DNA of 64,000 nt from NCBI GenBank assembly GCA_028289245.1, contig JAQGGT010000006.1, forward strand, positions 1 to 64,000. The letters run 5' to 3'. Positions 10,620 to 20,284 of the stretch are shown piece after piece. The stretch is from Candidatus Saccharimonadota bacterium (GTDB lineage Bacteria > Patescibacteriota > Saccharimonadia > Saccharimonadales > UBA4665). The position numbers and the translations under genes are program-made. Numbering within the stretch: the stretch's first letter is position 1; each line of letters opens with the position of its first letter. Under the pieces are notes generated by a model. The model did no database searches. It was not told the origin of the DNA and worked only from the letters and a program-made list of their open reading frames with translations.

Positions 10620-11072
10620 ATGAAACTGTATTACCAGACAGCAACCGCCACTTTAATCCAGTTTGTACTGATGTCGCTGTGTAGCGTCGCTAACAATATC
10701 GTATCTGTTACGCAGGCTTGCACCAAAAATAATGGCAGCTGCCTGAGCGACGGTATTGCTTCGCTAGGCTTTTTCTTGCTGACAGCGGTGTGGTTTGCGC
10801 TGGTCTGGGCCGTCGGTTTTGTGGCCCAAGAGAAACGGACCAAGTTTTTTGCGTTTTTGCTGATCTGCTTCGAGTTGATGGTGCTGGCGATCGCCTACTT
10901 CAACTTAAAACACCGTGGCAATGCCTTACAAACGCTCACCAGCGCCCTCGATGTGGCGCTGGCAATTTGGGTGATAATTATGGCGTTTCGACTTAGCAAA
11001 GCCGGTGGCGGTAGAATTGTGAAATCAGACCGAGCTCGCCGTCGGAGTATCGAAAAACACCTTAAGAGTTAA
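10620..11072 (+). CDS. Four-helix integral membrane protein, 150 aa
   Basis: Four hydrophobic helices (roughly residues 8-30, 48-70, 76-95 and 103-122) are followed by a basic cytoplasmic tail (SDRARRRSIEKHLKS). Cys residues flank the first extracytoplasmic loop (QACTKNNGSCLSD). The topology is clear but the family is unknown to me. I use the Met at 10620 because TATAAT ends 7 nt upstream of it. The stop overlaps the convergent gene by 4 nt (TTAA, 11069-11072). Confidence 0.72.
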   Translation: MKLYYQTATATLIQFVLMSLCSVANNIVSVTQACTKNNGSCLSDGIASLGFFLLTAVWFALVWAVGFVAQEKRTKFFAFLLICFELMVLAIAYFNLKHRGNALQTLTSALDVALAIWVIIMAFRLSKAGGGRIVKSDRARRRSIEKHLKS

Positions 11073-11344
11073 CCAAGATAACGGTTAAAAGTAACCAGTC
11101 GGCCGGTATATCGTGCCATATTGTGGCCTTGCCGTTCCGGCCGGTGGACTTCTAGGGCGCGGCTAATAGCGTGGAGGGCAAGATGGCCGTCAAGCTCAAA
11201 ACCCCTGCCCGGCACCAGCTCTACTTCAGGGGCTGGCGGTAGCGTCACCGCCTCGGCAGCGACGGTTTCTTGCTGCAAGCGGTCGAACTCCGCATCAATT
11301 TCTTGTTGTGATCGCTCTAGGCGTTCCATTGTTGAAGCACTCAT
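11069..11344 (-). CDS. Small acidic coiled-coil hypothetical protein, 91 aa
   Basis: The N-terminal half (MERLERSQQEIDAEFDRLQQE) is a charged, probably coiled-coil helix. The C-terminal half has a HLALHAISRALEV segment and ends RLVTFNRYLG. The start is set by a strong AGGAGGG ribosome site 5-6 nt before the ATG at 11344; a longer frame reaches 11410 but has no such signal. It resembles the neighbouring 11541-11774 product in size, charge and the presence of GTTAAC motifs upstream. Confidence 0.62.
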   Translation of the reverse strand: MSASTMERLERSQQEIDAEFDRLQQETVAAEAVTLPPAPEVELVPGRGFELDGHLALHAISRALEVHRPERQGHNMARYTGRLVTFNRYLG

Positions 11345-11540
11345 ATGCCCTCCTCTGATACGCACCTTGTTAACCGAGCTGCGAAGCGGTGCTATACCTA
11401 ACATTCCCATGATGACACAAGCCGCCCGGGCCTTCAGTGAAATTATCCACTAAGCGTTAGCGGTCTCTAGGGCACATTGTACCTGACAAGTTGGCCATAC
11501 TCCTGGCTGTTTACTAGACTCGTCGTGGCAGTATGCCCTA

Positions 11541-11774
11541 TTACTGGCGGAAATCTGCCTCGTATTCTTCGAGGGCGGCGGCGCCAAGCGCGCGAGTTGG
11601 GAGTTCGCGGAGGACAGCGGTTTCTTGGGTAGGCACTAGGCTGCGCCGGTTGCGGAGCAGCCCGTCCATACTTAGAAGGCTGATCTCCATACTCATGAGG
11701 GTGAGGTCGTCGGTAGTGTCAAGGCTGTCCATACTCTCTTCGGCGAAGCGGCTTTCAAAATCTGGGCTAGGCAT
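11541..11774 (-). CDS. Small acidic hypothetical protein, 77 aa
   Basis: A short, acidic, Met/Ser/Leu-rich protein (FAEESMDSLDTTDDL, SLLSMDGLLRNRRSL) ending in ALEEYEADFRQ, without membrane helix. AAAGGAG lies 5 nt before the ATG at 11774. A GTG six bases upstream is possible but would sit on the ribosome site. GTTAAC and the nonamer TTATCCACT lie 25-50 bp upstream, as they do near 49178. No function can be assigned. Confidence 0.58.
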   Translation of the reverse strand: MPSPDFESRFAEESMDSLDTTDDLTLMSMEISLLSMDGLLRNRRSLVPTQETAVLRELPTRALGAAALEEYEADFRQ

Positions 11775-11883
11775 AGACACTCCTTTGACATGTTTATGTC
11801 AGTTAACCTAGCCATTATCCACTGCGCGAATGGGATTGTCTGTTAAATTGGCCACAGCGTTAGCGTGATAGATCGTGCATCTT

Positions 11884-14523
11884 CTAGAGTGCGCCCCAGT
11901 TGTCGGCTGTCGTAACATCGACATCAAGGCGGACGGGCAATTCGTAGACCTCTTCCATAGTCTCTTTGAGGATGTCGGCAACGGTTTCGGCGAGGCCCTC
12001 GGGGCACTCGACAAGAATTGAGTCATGGATCTGGAGCAACATGTCGCAGCCACCGAGTTCGATGAGCTTGGCTTGGGCTTTAATCATGGCTAATTTCATT
12101 AGATCGGCTTCGGTCCCCTGGATCGGCATGTTGATGGCGGCCCGCTCAGCCCCTTGGCGAACCATAAAGTTGCTACTTGTGATATCAGGCATCGGCCGAC
12201 GGCGGCCAAAAAGCGTTTCAACATACCCGTCCTTGCGAGCCTGCTCGAGCAGCTTGTCCATATAGTCGAACAGCGGTCGGCGGAGGTCTTTGTAGCGTTT
12301 GATGAAGGTGGTCGCCTGGTCGTAGTTCATGTTGGCGGCAATGGCCAAGCCGTGAGGACTCATGCCATACAAAATGCCGAAGTTAATCACCTTGGCGGCA
12401 CGGCGCATTTGCTTGGTAACGTCTTCTGGCTGGCGCTCGTAGACCTGGGCGGCGGTAGCGGTATGAATATCGGCTCCCCTGTTAAACATGTCGATGAGCT
12501 CGGTATCGCCGGCCAGCACGGCAGCCAGGCGCAGCTCAAACTGTGAGTAGTCGGCGCTAACCAACTTCTTGCCCTTCCCGGCCACAAATGCGGTGCGGAT
12601 GCGACGGCCGAGGTCGGTACGAGTGGGGATGTTCTGGAGGTTTGGGTCGTTGGAGCTGAGGCGGCCAGTTTGGGCGACGGTGACGTTAAAGGTGGTGTGC
12701 AACCGCGAATGTTCGTCGACTAGTTTGGGCAGCGTGTCCACGTAGGTGTTTTTGAGCTTAGCGACCTCGCGATACTGGGTTATAAGATCAATAATGGGGT
12801 GCTGGCCGCGGAGCTTGTCGAGCTGGGCGGCGTCGGTGGAGTAACCGGTTTTGCCTTTCTTGATGCCGGTAGTAGGTAATTTAAGTTTTTCGAATAAAAT
12901 TTCGGCCAGTTGGGCGGTGGAGCCAAGGTTAAACTCCTGTTCGGCGAATCCAAAAATTTGTTGCTCGTAGTCGGAAACGAAATCGTCGATTTCTTCGGAG
13001 AATTTGGCCATGTAGCTGGTATCAAGCTCGATACCGCGGTATTCCATAGCCGCGAGCACCGGAATGACCGGCCACTCGATGTCACGAGCGAGTTTGTTAA
13101 GTTTGGGGATCTTCTTGAGGGCGGCTGCTTGCTGCTCGTGGAGCGCTTTGATAACAGCTAGAATTTCGCCGGAGCGAGTCATGACTTCTTCGGCGTCGAG
13201 ATTTTCGAAGGAAGAGCCGGCGTAGTCAAGGTCGGCTTCGGCGAGGGCGGTGAGGTGTTGTTCGCGGCGGAGCGCGTTAAGTAAGAAGGCGCCAATCTGG
13301 ACGTCGTGTGCAAGTGGTGGCATAGGCGCGCCGAGTTCAAGCAATAGTTTGAGGGTAGACTTTACGTCGTAGCCAATGAGCGACTGGAGCGGCTGAAGAG
13401 CGGCTACTACTTCGGCCGGCTTAAGCTTGCTGAGATCGAGCACATATACTTCCTCGCCGGTGGTGAGCGCCAGCACTTGCGGCTGTTTACCATGCTTACC
13501 GGCAGCACGGCTATGGACATAGTATGGGGTGTCGGCTTGGAGCTTGAGGCTTGCGAGCGCGGTGGCGCTATCAACGACAACTATTTTGCCGACTTTGAGG
13601 GCTACGCCTTGGGTGTCACGGACATTGCTGTCGGGCACCTGCATGATATCGGGCAGTTGGCGAGCGAGCGTGCGAAACTCTAGCTTATGGAGTAGCTCCT
13701 GAATTTTGACGGCATCGGCCTTGCTGCCATCGAGTTCCTTGAGGTCCATGGTCAGCGGCGCATCGGTCCAGATACGAGCCAACTCCTTACTGAGATAGGC
13801 CAGATCTTTGCCGGCCGTCAATTTTTTGGCCATGGAGTCTTTTATCAGGCTAATGTTGTCGTAGACATTATCGAGGGTTTGGTACTGCTTGAGTAGGTCG
13901 AGGGCGCCTTTCTCGCCGATACCTGGTACGCCGGGAATGTTATCGGAACTGTCGCCTTTGAGGGCCTTGAGGTCTAAGAATTGGTCGACGGCTATGCCGT
14001 ATTTAGCCTCGAATGATTCCGGTGAGTACAATTCGATGTTACTTAGGCCGGTTTTGAGGGCATACACGTGAACATGCGAATTTACCAGCTGGAGCATATC
14101 GAGATCGGAGGTGATAAGCAGGGTTTCGATGTCTTTTTCTTTCGCCTGCACCGCCAGCGTGCCCATAATGTCGTCGGCTTCGTAGTCATCCATCTCGTAG
14201 AGGGGCCAGCCGAAGGCGGCAAGCAACTCGTGGAGGATGGGAATTTGTTCTTTGAAGTCAGCGGGGGCGGGTTTGCGGCCGGCTTTGTATTCAGGATAGA
14301 GTTCCAGGCGGCGGCGAATGTTGGTTTTGGGCTTATCCCAGGCCACGGCGACGTAATCCGGTTTGAAACGCTTCACCACCTCTAGAGCCATGGTAGCAAA
14401 GCCAAACACGCCTCCCGTCGGTGTACCATCGGCGGTTCGCAGGTTTGACATGGCATAGTAACCGCGGTAAAAGACGCTTTTACCATCGATGACGACTAGT
14501 CGTTTTTTAGGGGTGGCTGCCAT
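11884..14523 (-). CDS. polA: DNA polymerase I
   Basis: The 879-residue protein has the usual order: 5'-nuclease domain (1 to about 290; VIDGKSVFYRGYYA, DYEADDIMGTLA, GVPGIGEKGA), a central region replacing the 3'-5' exonuclease (about 300-480) and the polymerase (about 490-879). Motif A is DYSQFELRLAA and motif B is RRAAKVINFGILYG. The central domain has no DxE exonuclease motif and is probably inactive, as in Taq. Motif C is IHDSI, with Ser835 where HDE is expected (plain TCA codon). TATACT (14530-14535, minus strand) ends 6 nt before the ATG, implying a leaderless message. Confidence 0.97.
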   Translation of the reverse strand: MAATPKKRLVVIDGKSVFYRGYYAMSNLRTADGTPTGGVFGFATMALEVVKRFKPDYVAVAWDKPKTNIRRRLELYPEYKAGRKPAPADFKEQIPILHELLAAFGWPLYEMDDYEADDIMGTLAVQAKEKDIETLLITSDLDMLQLVNSHVHVYALKTGLSNIELYSPESFEAKYGIAVDQFLDLKALKGDSSDNIPGVPGIGEKGALDLLKQYQTLDNVYDNISLIKDSMAKKLTAGKDLAYLSKELARIWTDAPLTMDLKELDGSKADAVKIQELLHKLEFRTLARQLPDIMQVPDSNVRDTQGVALKVGKIVVVDSATALASLKLQADTPYYVHSRAAGKHGKQPQVLALTTGEEVYVLDLSKLKPAEVVAALQPLQSLIGYDVKSTLKLLLELGAPMPPLAHDVQIGAFLLNALRREQHLTALAEADLDYAGSSFENLDAEEVMTRSGEILAVIKALHEQQAAALKKIPKLNKLARDIEWPVIPVLAAMEYRGIELDTSYMAKFSEEIDDFVSDYEQQIFGFAEQEFNLGSTAQLAEILFEKLKLPTTGIKKGKTGYSTDAAQLDKLRGQHPIIDLITQYREVAKLKNTYVDTLPKLVDEHSRLHTTFNVTVAQTGRLSSNDPNLQNIPTRTDLGRRIRTAFVAGKGKKLVSADYSQFELRLAAVLAGDTELIDMFNRGADIHTATAAQVYERQPEDVTKQMRRAAKVINFGILYGMSPHGLAIAANMNYDQATTFIKRYKDLRRPLFDYMDKLLEQARKDGYVETLFGRRRPMPDITSSNFMVRQGAERAAINMPIQGTEADLMKLAMIKAQAKLIELGGCDMLLQIHDSILVECPEGLAETVADILKETMEEVYELPVRLDVDVTTADNWGAL

Positions 14524-14540
14524 AGGTCTAGTATAGCCTA

Positions 14541-15638
14541 CTAATTGATGAAGTCGCGGAGGGCTTCTGCTCGACCGCCAGAACGCAACTCGTCGAGCGA
14601 GTCACGCTCTATCTGGCGGATACGTTCTCTGGTAAGCCCCAATACGCGCCCTACGGCATCGAGCGTTTGCGGCACGCCATCGTCGAGCCCAAAACGCATT
14701 CTTATAACTTTGGCGGAGCGTGGTGGCAGGCTGCTCAAGGCATCTTTTAGTGCTCGTTGCATGCTACTAAACTCTACTGCTTTCTCTGGATCGGGACTGT
14801 CGAGGTCTTCTATAAAATCGTTTAGCTCGGCATCATCGCCAACGATAGCTTGCAGCGAGGTCGGCTCACGGCGGTAGCCCTTGATCTCTTCAACCTTGTC
14901 GGCGGTCATTTCAAGTTCCGTACCAACCTCAGCGCTGGTGGGATCGCGTCCGAGCTCGGCAGTGAGCCGTCGTTCTGTACTCGTCACCTTAGTAATTAGC
15001 TCGCTCATGTGCACCGGTACGCGGATAGTTCGCCCCTGATCGGCCAGCGAGCGTTGCAAGGCCTGGCGAATCCACCAGGTAGCGTAGGTGCTAAACTTGT
15101 ATCCCTGGGTGTAATCAAACTTCTCGACAGCGCGCACCAGGCCCAAATTGCCTTCCTGCACTAAATCGAGTAGTTCTAGGCCGCGCCCCTGGTATCGTTT
15201 GGCCAAGGAAACTACCAAGCGAAGGTTGGCTTCCAACAGGTGACTGAACGCGGCCGTTCCCTCTTGACTGACTTGTTCCAGATCGCGGCGCATGGCCTTA
15301 GGCATACGTTGCAGCTGTGCTGCAGTGCGCTCACCAATTGGTTCGCCACTCAGCAAGCGCGCAGCATAGAGACCGGCTTCTACCTTCTTCGAGAGATCCA
15401 CTTCTTCTTCGGCGGTGAGCAGCTGCACGCGACCAATTTCCTTTAGATATGCTTTGACCGGATCGATCGGGGCATCGTTCGGCACATCAATATCGAGCAC
15501 CTCTTCAGCGCGGGCTTCTTCAGCTTGGATATCCGAAGTATTTGGGCCGCGAACCACCGATAAAGCAGCCCTGCCGATTGCTTGGGGCGGGGCCGACGAT
15601 TCGGGTTCGAGATTGTGGGCGTGCTGACCGGTTTCCAT
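14541..15638 (-). CDS. RNA polymerase sigma-70 family factor (second, RpoD-like)
   Basis: A sigma factor with region 1.2 ([19 protein letters not shown]), region 2 ([27 protein letters not shown], then [12 protein letters not shown]), region 3 and region 4 ([12 protein letters not shown], then [10 protein letters not shown]). It lacks a long region 1.1, unlike the dnaG-linked RpoD at 19121, so it may be a group-2 factor. I take the Met at 15638, which has AAAGGAG just upstream. A longer frame begins at 15692. It shares a palindromic -10 region with the divergent P-type ATPase. Confidence 0.9.
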   Translation of the reverse strand: METGQHAHNLEPESSAPPQAIGRAALSVVRGPNTSDIQAEEARAEEVLDIDVPNDAPIDPVKAYLKEIGRVQLLTAEEEVDLSKKVEAGLYAARLLSGEPIGERTAAQLQRMPKAMRRDLEQVSQEGTAAFSHLLEANLRLVVSLAKRYQGRGLELLDLVQEGNLGLVRAVEKFDYTQGYKFSTYATWWIRQALQRSLADQGRTIRVPVHMSELITKVTSTERRLTAELGRDPTSAEVGTELEMTADKVEEIKGYRREPTSLQAIVGDDAELNDFIEDLDSPDPEKAVEFSSMQRALKDALSSLPPRSAKVIRMRFGLDDGVPQTLDAVGRVLGLTRERIRQIERDSLDELRSGGRAEALRDFIN

Positions 15639-15707
15639 GAGCTCCTTTACGTAACTATCTTCTATTTTGAGGGCCACCGAAGAAACATGCAAGCAATAGC
15701 GGGATCA

Positions 15708-15719
15708 TTAGTATACTAA
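15708..15719. promoter_or_regulatory. Symmetric bidirectional -10 element
   Basis: The 12-bp palindrome TTAGTATACTAA gives TATACT on both strands. On the plus strand it ends 8 nt before the ATPase Met at 15726. On the minus strand it lies about 18 nt upstream of the first Met of the sigma factor frame. One element may drive both divergent genes. Confidence 0.6.
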
Positions 15720-15725
15720 ATGTGT

Positions 15726-18527
15726 ATGGATCCCACGCCTAAACTGCCCTATTATCGGCAGAGTGCTCAAGAAGTAACCGACGAGCTGCACTCGCAGGCC
15801 AGCGGCATTACGCACGCTGAGGCCAGTAAGCGTTTGCAAGTTAATGGCCCAAACCGTCTGTTTCGCGTCAAACACGAATCGGTAGTAACCACCTTTTTCC
15901 GGCAATTTAAGAATATCTTGGTGCTAATGCTGCTGATTAGCGCCGCCTTTTCGATCTATCTGCACGACGCTAAAACGGCCACGATTTTATTGGTGATCAC
16001 GAGTATTAACACGGTCATCGGCTTTTTGCAGGAACACAAAGCCGAAACGTTAATGAAGGAGCTTGAGCAGCTAATGGTACCGCAAGCCAAAGTGTTGCGG
16101 GCAGGTAAGCTCCATCAGATCGACTCCACGGAACTGGTCCTAGGGGATGTCGTCTATATAGAGAGCGGCGATAGCGTACCGGCCGATCTCCGCATCCTCG
16201 AAGAGGCCGAACTCAGCACGAATGACTTCGCCCTGACCGGAGAAAGTAACCCTTCCCGTAAGTTTGTCCACGCCATGCAGGGTGATGTACCGCTAGCTAA
16301 CCGCCACAACTTAGTATTTATGGGAACGACGGTAGCCAACGGCACCGGATTTGGCATAGTGGTAGCCACGGCCATGCATACCGAGTTGGGCCGGATTGCC
16401 GCTCTTAGCCAAGCCGTCCACACCGAGGCTTCACCGCTCCAAAAGGAAATGGCTAACCTGACAACGCGTATCGCCCAGATTACCGTAGTCCTAGCCGTGC
16501 TACTCGTGCTCATCGCCATTCACGCCCAACTCGGGCTACATAACGCGATTTTGCTCGGGATTGGCATCGGGGCAGCCATGATCCCTAGTGGCCTAGTGGC
16601 CGAGGTCAACATTACCTTGGCGGCAGCTGCTAACCGACTCGCTAAAGCCAAGGCCTTGGTTAAGCGCCTGTCAGCCGTCGAGACCCTAGGGGCTACCAAC
16701 TACATCCTTACCGATAAGACCGGTACTCTAACCCGTAATGAGATGATGGTCCAGGCCATGGTGATAGGACGCAACCACTACACCGTCAGTGGCAGCGGCT
16801 ACGGGAGCGAGGGCCGTATCGCCCAAGTTGGTCACAAAGCCGCGCTTGGCGCCAAGCAGCTAACGGCGCTGGAACTGTTTTTCCAAACTGCCGGCTTGGC
16901 CAGCAACGCCACCATTTCCCCGCCTGACGAGGACCATCCTAACTACTACGTGGTGGGCGATCCGACCGAGGGCGCTCTGATCAGCTTAGCCGGTAAGGCA
17001 GGCATCAACCTTGAGACCCTAGGTGCTAGTTTGCCAGAGGTCAAAGAGTTCCAATTTGACTCCGCTCGTAAGCTCATGAGCTCCGTTCGCCTGCAAGACG
17101 GCCGGTTAGTGGTATTTCTAAAGGGTGCGCCGGAGGAAGTTTTGGCGCGTAGCCAACAGCTCTGGGACCATGGCCACGTCCGCAAGCTGACTACTGCGGA
17201 CCGCAGTTATTTTAGTGCTTACGACGCTGAGCAAGCCCAAAAAAGCCTGCGTAACTTGGCTTTCGGTTATCGGGTGTTACCGGCTGATACCAAACCGGAC
17301 CAGTTGGTGATGGAAGACGTCGAGCAACAGCTCACCTTCCTAGGTATTGCTAGCATGGCCGACCCGTTGCGTGATTCGGTGCCCCAAGCCATGCGTGCCG
17401 CTCGTGGTGCCCATATTAAGGTGTCGATTATTACTGGTGACTCGGCCATAACCGCCAAGGCCATTGCCGAGCAGGCCCAACTAGCCCCGGAGATCACCGT
17501 CATCACCGGCGATGAGCTTCCTGGGCTTGCCGACAGCCAAATCGCGCAACTTATCGAGCGTGGTGGAGCGGTCTTCTCACGGGTTTCGCCCGAAGGCAAG
17601 TTGCGGATAGTAGAGATCGTCAAAAATGGTGGCCACGTCGTGGCCGTCACCGGTGATGGTATTAATGATGCACCAGCGCTCAAGCGAGCTGACATCGGCG
17701 TAGCGATGGGCAAAACTGGCTCCGATGTCTCTAAAGATGCCGCCGAAATCATTCTTCTTGATGATAGCTTTAACACCCTGATCAGTGCCGTTGAGCAGGG
17801 GCGCGTCACCTATCAAAATATCAAGAAAGCCGCTCACTGTGCCTTGACGGCCAACTTTAGTGAGTTGAGCGTTGTTTTGCTCAGTTTGGGAGCGTTGAGT
17901 ATCTATCATGTGCCCTCTGCCCTGCCGGCCATCCAGATTCTAGCCATTGATATCGTGGCTCAGATTCTGCCGATCATTGCCCTCGGTTGGGACAAACCAG
18001 CTCGAAATATGATGCACCAAAAACCGCGCGATCGCCGCGAACACATTATCAACCTCCAGGCCGTCAGCGGCTTCGCCGGATTTGGGGTATTGGCTGCTCT
18101 GCTAAGCTATGGCAACTACTTGTTTTTCTTCTTACGCGAAAGCCTCAGTCCTGTCTCGATTGATACTGCCAACCCACTCTATCATGAGGCCACGACCGTG
18201 ACGTATCTGACGTTAGCGCTCTGTTTGTACGTCTACCTACTCTTCGAGCGAGCCGATAACCACGAGAACTTTTTTAGCGAGTACCTGTGGAGTAACAAGA
18301 AATTACTCGGGGCCTTTGCGATTTCATTCGTGCTGATTGCCTGTATCATTTACACACCCTTTTCGAACACCTACTTTGCCACTCGGGCACTCGGTTTAGT
18401 CGATTGGGTAACCGCCCTGGCGGCGGCCGGCTTATTCTTCTGCCTGCGTTTTAGCCACCGCTACACACGAAAGCACAGCCGTAAGGCTGTGCTCGAGCTC
18501 CACCGCCAAGTTCACGGCCAGGCCTAA
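15726..18527 (+). CDS. P-type cation-transporting ATPase (P2-like)
   Basis: A full-length P-type pump of about 933 residues: N-terminal cation-ATPase domain, TGES actuator motif, DKTGTLT with the phosphorylated Asp near residue 330, KGAPEE in the nucleotide domain, TGDGINDAPAL hinge and six C-terminal helices. It is closest to the Ca/Na,K group. M4 has IPSGL where IPEGL is usual, and M6 has AIDIVAQ, so Ser and Gln replace acidic ligands; the transported ion is therefore unclear. I prefer the Met at 15726, 8 nt after TATACT (15712-15717), over the one at 15720. The stop overlaps the convergent kinase by 4 nt (CTAA). Confidence 0.93.
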   Translation: MDPTPKLPYYRQSAQEVTDELHSQASGITHAEASKRLQVNGPNRLFRVKHESVVTTFFRQFKNILVLMLLISAAFSIYLHDAKTATILLVITSINTVIGFLQEHKAETLMKELEQLMVPQAKVLRAGKLHQIDSTELVLGDVVYIESGDSVPADLRILEEAELSTNDFALTGESNPSRKFVHAMQGDVPLANRHNLVFMGTTVANGTGFGIVVATAMHTELGRIAALSQAVHTEASPLQKEMANLTTRIAQITVVLAVLLVLIAIHAQLGLHNAILLGIGIGAAMIPSGLVAEVNITLAAAANRLAKAKALVKRLSAVETLGATNYILTDKTGTLTRNEMMVQAMVIGRNHYTVSGSGYGSEGRIAQVGHKAALGAKQLTALELFFQTAGLASNATISPPDEDHPNYYVVGDPTEGALISLAGKAGINLETLGASLPEVKEFQFDSARKLMSSVRLQDGRLVVFLKGAPEEVLARSQQLWDHGHVRKLTTADRSYFSAYDAEQAQKSLRNLAFGYRVLPADTKPDQLVMEDVEQQLTFLGIASMADPLRDSVPQAMRAARGAHIKVSIITGDSAITAKAIAEQAQLAPEITVITGDELPGLADSQIAQLIERGGAVFSRVSPEGKLRIVEIVKNGGHVVAVTGDGINDAPALKRADIGVAMGKTGSDVSKDAAEIILLDDSFNTLISAVEQGRVTYQNIKKAAHCALTANFSELSVVLLSLGALSIYHVPSALPAIQILAIDIVAQILPIIALGWDKPARNMMHQKPRDRREHIINLQAVSGFAGFGVLAALLSYGNYLFFFLRESLSPVSIDTANPLYHEATTVTYLTLALCLYVYLLFERADNHENFFSEYLWSNKKLLGAFAISFVLIACIIYTPFSNTYFATRALGLVDWVTALAAAGLFFCLRFSHRYTRKHSRKAVLELHRQVHGQA
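18473..18492 (-). terminator. Hairpin inside the ATPase 3' end
   Basis: GCACAGCC, loop, GGCTGTGC is a perfect 8-bp stem. Read on the minus strand it lies about 30 nt after the kinase stop at 18524 and is followed by TTTCGTGT. It may end the dnaG-rpoD-kinase transcript from within the convergent coding sequence. Confidence 0.45.
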
Positions 18528-19114
18528 AGGCCGAGCGCGGTAGCGATGGCCGTTTGGAGGCTAACCAAATCTGAGCTCCCATTATCAAGGAAGATATCGG
18601 CCCGTGCTTTAACGGCAGCACCGTCGAGAGTGGCAGCACTGCCGCCTTCCGGGCGATGCATTTCAGCCTCTTCTTCGGCCAGAAATTGCTCGTAGGTCTT
18701 GTTATCTTCTTCGGCGCGGCCACGAATACTGGCGTTGGCCTGAATGCGGTCGTAACGGGTGTGGGGGTCGGCATCGATCCACATCAGCGTGCCACCCATA
18801 TCATGTACCCTGTCGGCTTCGCCAGGGTTGCGTAAGCTGGCCATGACTACGCCGGCGTACTTGTCTTTGACTACTTCGTATTCGGCAACAGCTTTGTCGA
18901 CTAGCACGCTGGGACCGAGCTCGCTACGCCATTCGTTACCGATAGCACGTAGATTTTCGCGGTCGACCGGCAAATTGCGGCGCTTGCACTCCGTACGAAG
19001 CAACTCAGTCACCGAGATAAACAGATAGTTATAGTGGTCAGCTAGGATTTGGCCAACGGTATCTTTACCGGAACCGTTTGTACCCGCCAAACCAATGATC
19101 TGTAGGTTGCTCAT
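18524..19114 (-). CDS. P-loop nucleotide kinase-like protein
   Basis: A 196-residue protein with a Walker A motif, GLAGTNGSGKDT, at about residues 8-19, and the layout of dephospho-CoA kinase and nucleoside monophosphate kinases: a LIRTE-type helix (LLRTECKRR), a SLRNPGEADR segment resembling the CoaE substrate region and WIDADPHTRYDRI as the lid approach. The exact substrate is not evident. It follows rpoD by 6 nt, so it is probably the third gene of the dnaG-rpoD operon. Confidence 0.78.
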   Translation of the reverse strand: MSNLQIIGLAGTNGSGKDTVGQILADHYNYLFISVTELLRTECKRRNLPVDRENLRAIGNEWRSELGPSVLVDKAVAEYEVVKDKYAGVVMASLRNPGEADRVHDMGGTLMWIDADPHTRYDRIQANASIRGRAEEDNKTYEQFLAEEEAEMHRPEGGSAATLDGAAVKARADIFLDNGSSDLVSLQTAIATALGL

Positions 19115-19120
19115 GCCGAT

Positions 19121-20284
19121 TTATTTAATGTAGTCGTGAAGTTTTTTGGCGTCGCGGTGCTTGCGCAGCTTGGCGAGGGCTTTGGCCTCGATCTGACGAA
19201 TGCGCTCACGGGTGACGCTAAATTCTTGACCTACCTCTTCGAGGGTGTGGCTCTTGCCATCTTCCAGGCCGAAGCGCAGCTTGAGGATCTTCTGCTCGCG
19301 TTCGGTGAGAGCGCCGAGCATGTCTTTGACCTGCTCTTTGAGGAGCTGGCCGGTGGCTGATTCCTCGGGCGAGACGGTGTCTTCGTCTTCGATGAAGTCG
19401 GACAGTACGGAATCTTCTTCGTCGTCACGGATACTGGCGTCCAAGCTAGAAATGTCCTGCTTGATCTTCATGATATGCTCGACTTTGTCGACTTCGATCT
19501 CCATGGCTTTGGCGATTTCTTCGTTGGAAGGTTCGCGGTTCAGTTCTTGCGTTAGGCGGCGTTGGGTGCGCAGCAGCTTGTTGATGGTCTCCACCATGTG
19601 GACCGGGATACGAATGGTGCGGGCCTGGTCAGCAATGGCACGGGTAATGGCCTGGCGAATCCACCAGGTGGCGTAGGTCGAGAACTTAAAGCCCTTGTCT
19701 GGGTCGAACTTCTCGACGGCGCGCAGCAGGCCGGTGTTACCTTCTTGAATCAGGTCGAGCAGGTCGAGACCACGGCCGACGTAGCGCTTAGCGATCGAGA
19801 CCACCAGGCGCATGTTGGCTTCGGCCATTTTATCCTTGGCATCTTTATCGCCTTCGACGACTTTTTGGGCTAGGGCTAACTCTTCTTCGGCATTGAGGAG
19901 TGGAATTTTACCGATTTCACGCAGGTAGAGGCGGACAGAATCGTCGGCTACGTCGTCGTCCAGATAGACGGCGGCGTTAGTAGCGGGTTCTTCCTCGCCC
20001 TCTTCTTCGGCCCATTCGTCGGTAAAGACGGCGGCGTCGGGCTCGGTGGTAGTGACTTCGATGCTGGCTTCAGCCAGTTCGGTGAATAAGGCATCGAGGA
20101 TTTCGGCGTTTTCGGCCGACTCCGGGATCAGGGCAATGATATCTTTTTGATCAATTGTGCCGGTTTTCTTGGCGGCCACGATTAGATCGGCCTTGTGTTC
20201 CTCGGGAGATTTCTCGGCGATCTTGGCAGCGGCGGCTTTAGCTTTGGCGGCGGCGGTTTTCTTGTCTGGCTTGGGGTTATTCAT
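19121..20284 (-). CDS. rpoD: Primary RNA polymerase sigma factor RpoD
   Basis: This 387-residue sigma-70 has a Lys/Ala-rich N-terminus with region 1.1-like sequence ([19 protein letters not shown]), an acidic linker, region 1.2 ([15 protein letters not shown]), region 2 ([25 protein letters not shown] and [17 protein letters not shown]), region 3 and region 4 with the helix-turn-helix [19 protein letters not shown]. Its ATG overlaps the dnaG TGA as ATGA, indicating translational coupling. The dnaG-rpoD arrangement is the classical macromolecular-synthesis operon, which marks it as the housekeeping factor. Confidence 0.96.
   Translation of the reverse strand: MNNPKPDKKTAAAKAKAAAAKIAEKSPEEHKADLIVAAKKTGTIDQKDIIALIPESAENAEILDALFTELAEASIEVTTTEPDAAVFTDEWAEEEGEEEPATNAAVYLDDDVADDSVRLYLREIGKIPLLNAEEELALAQKVVEGDKDAKDKMAEANMRLVVSIAKRYVGRGLDLLDLIQEGNTGLLRAVEKFDPDKGFKFSTYATWWIRQAITRAIADQARTIRIPVHMVETINKLLRTQRRLTQELNREPSNEEIAKAMEIEVDKVEHIMKIKQDISSLDASIRDDEEDSVLSDFIEDEDTVSPEESATGQLLKEQVKDMLGALTEREQKILKLRFGLEDGKSHTLEEVGQEFSVTRERIRQIEAKALAKLRKHRDAKKLHDYIK

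Noticed and set aside
11448-11456. TTATCCACT as a DnaA box / origin
   Set aside because: Only isolated single copies with a mismatch at the last base; no cluster and no AT-rich unwinding region.
12019-12021. Possible UGA recoding at the Pol I motif C Ser
   Set aside because: TGA is read on the plus strand only; the coding strand has TCA (Ser). TGA is used as a stop in dnaG, so the code is standard.
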